Made by a program: the position numbers and the translations under genes. A DNA stretch of 7,681 nt, from NCBI GenBank assembly GCA_964462635.1, contig CAYWYJ010000155.1, positions 1 to 7,681 of the forward strand, given 5' to 3'. The notes below the pieces were generated by a model. That model worked only from the letters and a program-made list of their open reading frames with translations, was not told the origin of the DNA and made no database searches. Each line of letters opens with the position of its first letter. The first letter of the stretch is position 1. Below are positions 5,577 through 7,681 of the stretch, one piece after another. The DNA is from JBFMAI01 sp964462635. GTDB lineage: Bacteria; Planctomycetota; Phycisphaerae; UBA1845; Fen-1342.

Positions 5577-6965
5577 TCATGGGGGCGTCCCGGGCGGCGA
5601 ATCCGCGGCGGGTGGGGCCTCGGGCCGGCTCGCCGGTCCGGCCGGCGGCGTGCCGCGGGATTGCCGCGCCCGAATCTCCAGACACAGACGATTCAGGGCC
5701 GTGCGCACGTTGACGATGAATGTGTCCAACTGGTTCTGCATTTGCCCCGTCGGATCATCGAGATCGTCCAACAACGCCTCCAGGTGCAGCACCAGACCGG
5801 TCAGCCACTCCGTGTCCAGCTTGCGGATCTCCGCCAACGCCTGCCGGTAGTTCAACTCGGCCCGCCGGTAGACGTTGTCCGTCGGCGGCAACTTGTCGGC
5901 GAGCTGATGGAAACGATAGACGATGCCGGCGAGGTTCTTGATCTTGAGCAGGACTTCCTGCTGCCGGGTCGTGAATTCCGCCGCCGCTTCCCGCGTTTCG
6001 TGCTCCTGCCCGCCGCGGTGGATCTCGGTCCGCAGCGCTTCGAGCCGGTCCTGCGGCAGGAGGTTCGGCAGCAGGCCGTGGATGGCCTCCAGCCGCCGCA
6101 TCACCCACGCCGAGGTCTGCTCGTCGCCCTCGCGCGCGGCCTGGGCCCCGCGCTCGGCCAACTCTTCGATCTGCCGCCGATAGGTGCCCGCGCGACGCAA
6201 CAGCCGGTCCAGTTGCTCCTCGCAGCGTTGGAGATCGCGGGCCGGAACGTGAATGGGGAACCGTCGCCGCAAGTCGCGGATCTTCTCCAGCACGGCCTCG
6301 GCGCGGGCCTCCTCGAATTGCGCCAAGTGGCGGTCAAAATCGGCCAGCAACCGCCCGAAATTGGCCAGCAGCTCCTCCCGCGACGGAAAGTCACAACGCG
6401 GCCCGGACTCGAACGCGCGGCGAAGCTTGGAGCGCTGTTCGCGGCGGGCATGTTGCTCGGCGGGCGTGGTCCGCTCCGCCCGCAGGGCCGCTTCGCGCTG
6501 CGCGATGAAGCTCCGCAGCATCGACGCCAGCAGCGAATCCGCCTGCACGTCCGGGTGGTTCATGACCCGTTGGACGACGCCGCGCAGCGACTCCGTATCG
6601 ACCGCGGAGCTCATGATCTGCGAACAGAGCTGCTGGTAGACGTCCTGGCGGTGCTTGTCGCGGTAGGGGACCCCTTGCCCCGGCACGCCGAACACCGCCA
6701 GCCGCACGATCTCGCGCCACGGGCCGGCGAGTTCAACCGGGCACGCCGGGCCGTCGAGGACGTCGAATGGCACCGCCGCTTCGGGCGCGAGCCAGCCGCG
6801 CGCGTGCAGATACCGCAAGAGTCTGTCGCCAACGGGCTTAGGTAGGATCCCCGCCACCGTCCGCGCCACGTCCGCCGGCGATAGGGCGCGCTCCGCCGCC
6901 AGCCGCCGACGTAGCGCCGCGTCGGCTTCCTTGCACAGCCGCGACCAGTCCGGCGTCCGGGCCAT
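5577..6965 (-). CDS. Hypothetical helical, coiled-coil-like protein with proline-rich C-terminus
   Basis: I do not recognise this 462-residue protein. It has no signal peptide, membrane segment, nucleotide-binding motif or metal-binding cluster. Residues 1-60 (WSRLCKEADAALRRRL; GDRLLRYLHARGWL) could form a small helical domain. Residues 80-160 form a second helical block containing WREIVRLAVFGVPGQG. Residues 195-435 are almost wholly helical, rich in Glu, Arg, Leu and Gln, with coiled-coil character (FEEARAEAVLEKIRDLRRRF; RCEEQLDRLLRRAG). The tail 436-462 is rich in Pro, Ala and Gly and probably disordered. This suggests a cytoplasmic scaffold or binding protein, but no function can be assigned. 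The start is the ATG at 6965. A TTG at 6995 with GAGG 4 nt upstream would add MGKTPRRLRA and cannot be excluded. Codon use matches the neighbours. The gene is convergent with the phosphatase gene and divergent from the aminotransferase gene, so it is probably transcribed alone. Confidence 0.75.
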   Translation of the reverse strand: MARTPDWSRLCKEADAALRRRLAAERALSPADVARTVAGILPKPVGDRLLRYLHARGWLAPEAAVPFDVLDGPACPVELAGPWREIVRLAVFGVPGQGVPYRDKHRQDVYQQLCSQIMSSAVDTESLRGVVQRVMNHPDVQADSLLASMLRSFIAQREAALRAERTTPAEQHARREQRSKLRRAFESGPRCDFPSREELLANFGRLLADFDRHLAQFEEARAEAVLEKIRDLRRRFPIHVPARDLQRCEEQLDRLLRRAGTYRRQIEELAERGAQAAREGDEQTSAWVMRRLEAIHGLLPNLLPQDRLEALRTEIHRGGQEHETREAAAEFTTRQQEVLLKIKNLAGIVYRFHQLADKLPPTDNVYRRAELNYRQALAEIRKLDTEWLTGLVLHLEALLDDLDDPTGQMQNQLDTFIVNVRTALNRLCLEIRARQSRGTPPAGPASRPEAPPAADSPPGTPP

Positions 6966-7036
6966 GGCACGCAACCTGCGGGGCGTCTTGCCCAAACTGC
7001 CTCAGGGCATCTCCGCGGTGAGGCGTTCTGGACATC

Positions 7037-7065
7037 AGTCTACCACGTTCCGCCGGCGTTGGCCA
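7037..7065 (-). promoter_or_regulatory. Possible sigma70-like promoter of the helical hypothetical gene
   Basis: On the minus strand, TGGCCA (7060-7065, 4 of 6) and TAGACT (7037-7042, 4 of 6) are separated by 17 bp. This places a transcript start near 7030, about 65 nt before the ATG at 6965. Both hexamers are weak matches, so this is tentative. Confidence 0.3.
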
Positions 7066-7138
7066 CCGACGGCTTGCGCGTGTGCCGTTCACCCGCGGGT
7101 GCTCGCCACGGCGACGGCCGTGTGTTAGCATACCCAGT

Positions 7139-7144
7139 TTGACA
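7139..7144 (+). promoter_or_regulatory. Consensus -35 hexamer upstream of the aminotransferase gene
   Basis: TTGACA is a perfect -35 match 45 nt before the ATG at 7189, but no good -10 lies 16-18 bp downstream. A second weak pair, TCGCCA (7103-7108) and TAGCAT (7126-7131) with 17-bp spacing, is also present. The gene's promoter is probably in this divergent gap, but I cannot say which of these is used. Confidence 0.25.
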
Positions 7145-7175
7145 GGCTGTCGTAGCCACGGAGGTCTACCCACGC

Positions 7176-7180
7176 GAGGT
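7176..7180 (+). promoter_or_regulatory. Ribosome binding site of the aminotransferase gene
   Basis: GAGGT lies 8 nt before the ATG at 7189, an optimal spacing. A GGAGGT at 7160-7165 is 23 nt from the ATG and too far to serve it. Confidence 0.65.
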
Positions 7181-7188
7181 TGCATCCC

Positions 7189-7681
7189 ATGAAAAAGTTC
7201 CGCTTGTTCACCCCCGGTCCCTGCGCCGTCCCCGAGGAAGTCCTGATCGAGATGGCCCGCCCCTTCCACCACCACCGCACGGATTGGTTCAAGGGGTACA
7301 TGAAGTCCGCGACGGAGAAGCTCCAGCAGGTGCTTCAGACCAAGAACGACGTCATCATCATCACGGGCTCCGGGACGGCGGCGGCCGAGGCGGCCATCGT
7401 CGGCTGCCACCCCACCGGCTCGCGGCTGCTGACGATCGAGGGCGGGAAGTTTGGCGAGCGCTGGGGCGAGATCGCCCAGCAGTTCGGGATCGACGTCGTG
7501 CGACACCCGGTCGAGTGGGGCACCGCGCCGACTGGGTCGATGGTGGCCGACCTGCTCAAGAAGGACCCCAAAATCACGTCCGTCATGGTCGTGCACAGCG
7601 AGACCTCGACGGCGACGGCGGGCGAGCTGGAGGCGATCGGCACGGGGGACGCGCGGGCGGGCTCGCTCCTAGGGGTGGCCG
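7189..7681 (+). CDS. Class V aminotransferase, alanine-glyoxylate / serine-pyruvate type (partial, 3' end outside window)
   Basis: The reading frame is open from the ATG at 7189 to the end of the window: 164 residues of a family usually near 360-390. It is a soluble PLP enzyme of fold type I. Visible motifs are FTPGP (7-11), the family opening; HHHRTDWF (27-34), the substrate-side histidine/arginine region; GSGTAAAEAA (60-69), the loop that holds the cofactor phosphate; GGKFGERW (85-92); and VHSETSTATAGELEAI (135-150), which in relatives precedes the PLP-binding aspartate. That aspartate and the catalytic lysine would lie beyond the window. Relatives transfer amino groups between alanine, serine or phosphoserine and a 2-oxo acid such as glyoxylate or pyruvate; in some bacteria they supply serine next to a serA gene. 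The exact substrate cannot be told from this half. Residues 151-164 (GTGDARAGSLLGVA) match the family less well and could reflect end-of-contig errors. Confidence 0.85.
   Translation, partial: MKKFRLFTPGPCAVPEEVLIEMARPFHHHRTDWFKGYMKSATEKLQQVLQTKNDVIIITGSGTAAAEAAIVGCHPTGSRLLTIEGGKFGERWGEIAQQFGIDVVRHPVEWGTAPTGSMVADLLKKDPKITSVMVVHSETSTATAGELEAIGTGDARAGSLLGVA

Noticed and set aside
5661..6845. 394-codon plus-strand open frame opposite the helical hypothetical gene
   Set aside because: I considered this carefully because the sense gene is also unrecognised. The plus-strand translation is Gln/Arg/Leu/Pro-rich, as expected for the complement of Glu/Arg/Leu codons. The minus-strand frame is the longer one, has an ATG start, a better amino-acid balance and amphipathic helix patterns.

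Overview
High-GC bacterial chromosome, very probably from a planctomycete-type lineage. This rests on the strong G/C bias at third codon positions, the gene mix, and a GGCGGGAG...CTCCCGCC stem-loop element of the kind often seen scattered through planctomycete genomes. The lineage is inferred from general knowledge, not from a search. No rRNA, tRNA, CRISPR array, transposase or phage gene is visible.

Layout, left to right. (1) Positions 1-111 hold two facing arrays of 8-bp units: G-rich GAGGGAYY units, then C-rich CCCTSGVC units. They lie just beyond the stop of the first gene. (2) Two minus-strand genes follow, probably co-transcribed, with the upstream gene at higher coordinates. One is a predicted exported heparinase II/III-like protein (1122-3536). 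The other is a membrane UbiA-family polyprenyl-phosphate phosphoribosyltransferase (112-1035). (3) A 215-bp divergent gap (3537-3751) carries a good sigma70-like promoter for the plus-strand gene. The stem-loop element lies at the 5' end of the heparinase gene, inside the codons for its signal-peptide n-region. (4) A plus-strand regulator (3752-5560) has an N-terminal sensory domain, a GAF domain and a PP2C/SpoIIE-type serine phosphatase domain with its metal-binding aspartates intact. (5) A convergent minus-strand gene (5577-6965) encodes a long helical, coiled-coil-like protein that I do not recognise. (6) A second divergent gap (6966-7188) leads into a plus-strand class V aminotransferase of the alanine-glyoxylate/serine-pyruvate type (7189 to the window end), cut off by the window edge.

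Functional links are modest. The heparinase-like protein and the UbiA enzyme could both belong to cell-envelope or polysaccharide metabolism, but nothing in the window names a substrate. The phosphatase looks like the output module of a partner-switching (RsbU-like) system whose anti-sigma kinase and antagonist are not in the window. I see no clear new multi-gene system. The points most worth a second look are the facing 8-bp arrays (G-quadruplex-capable on both strands and able to pair with each other), the mobile-repeat-like element read through as part of a signal peptide, and the unrecognised 462-residue helical protein.
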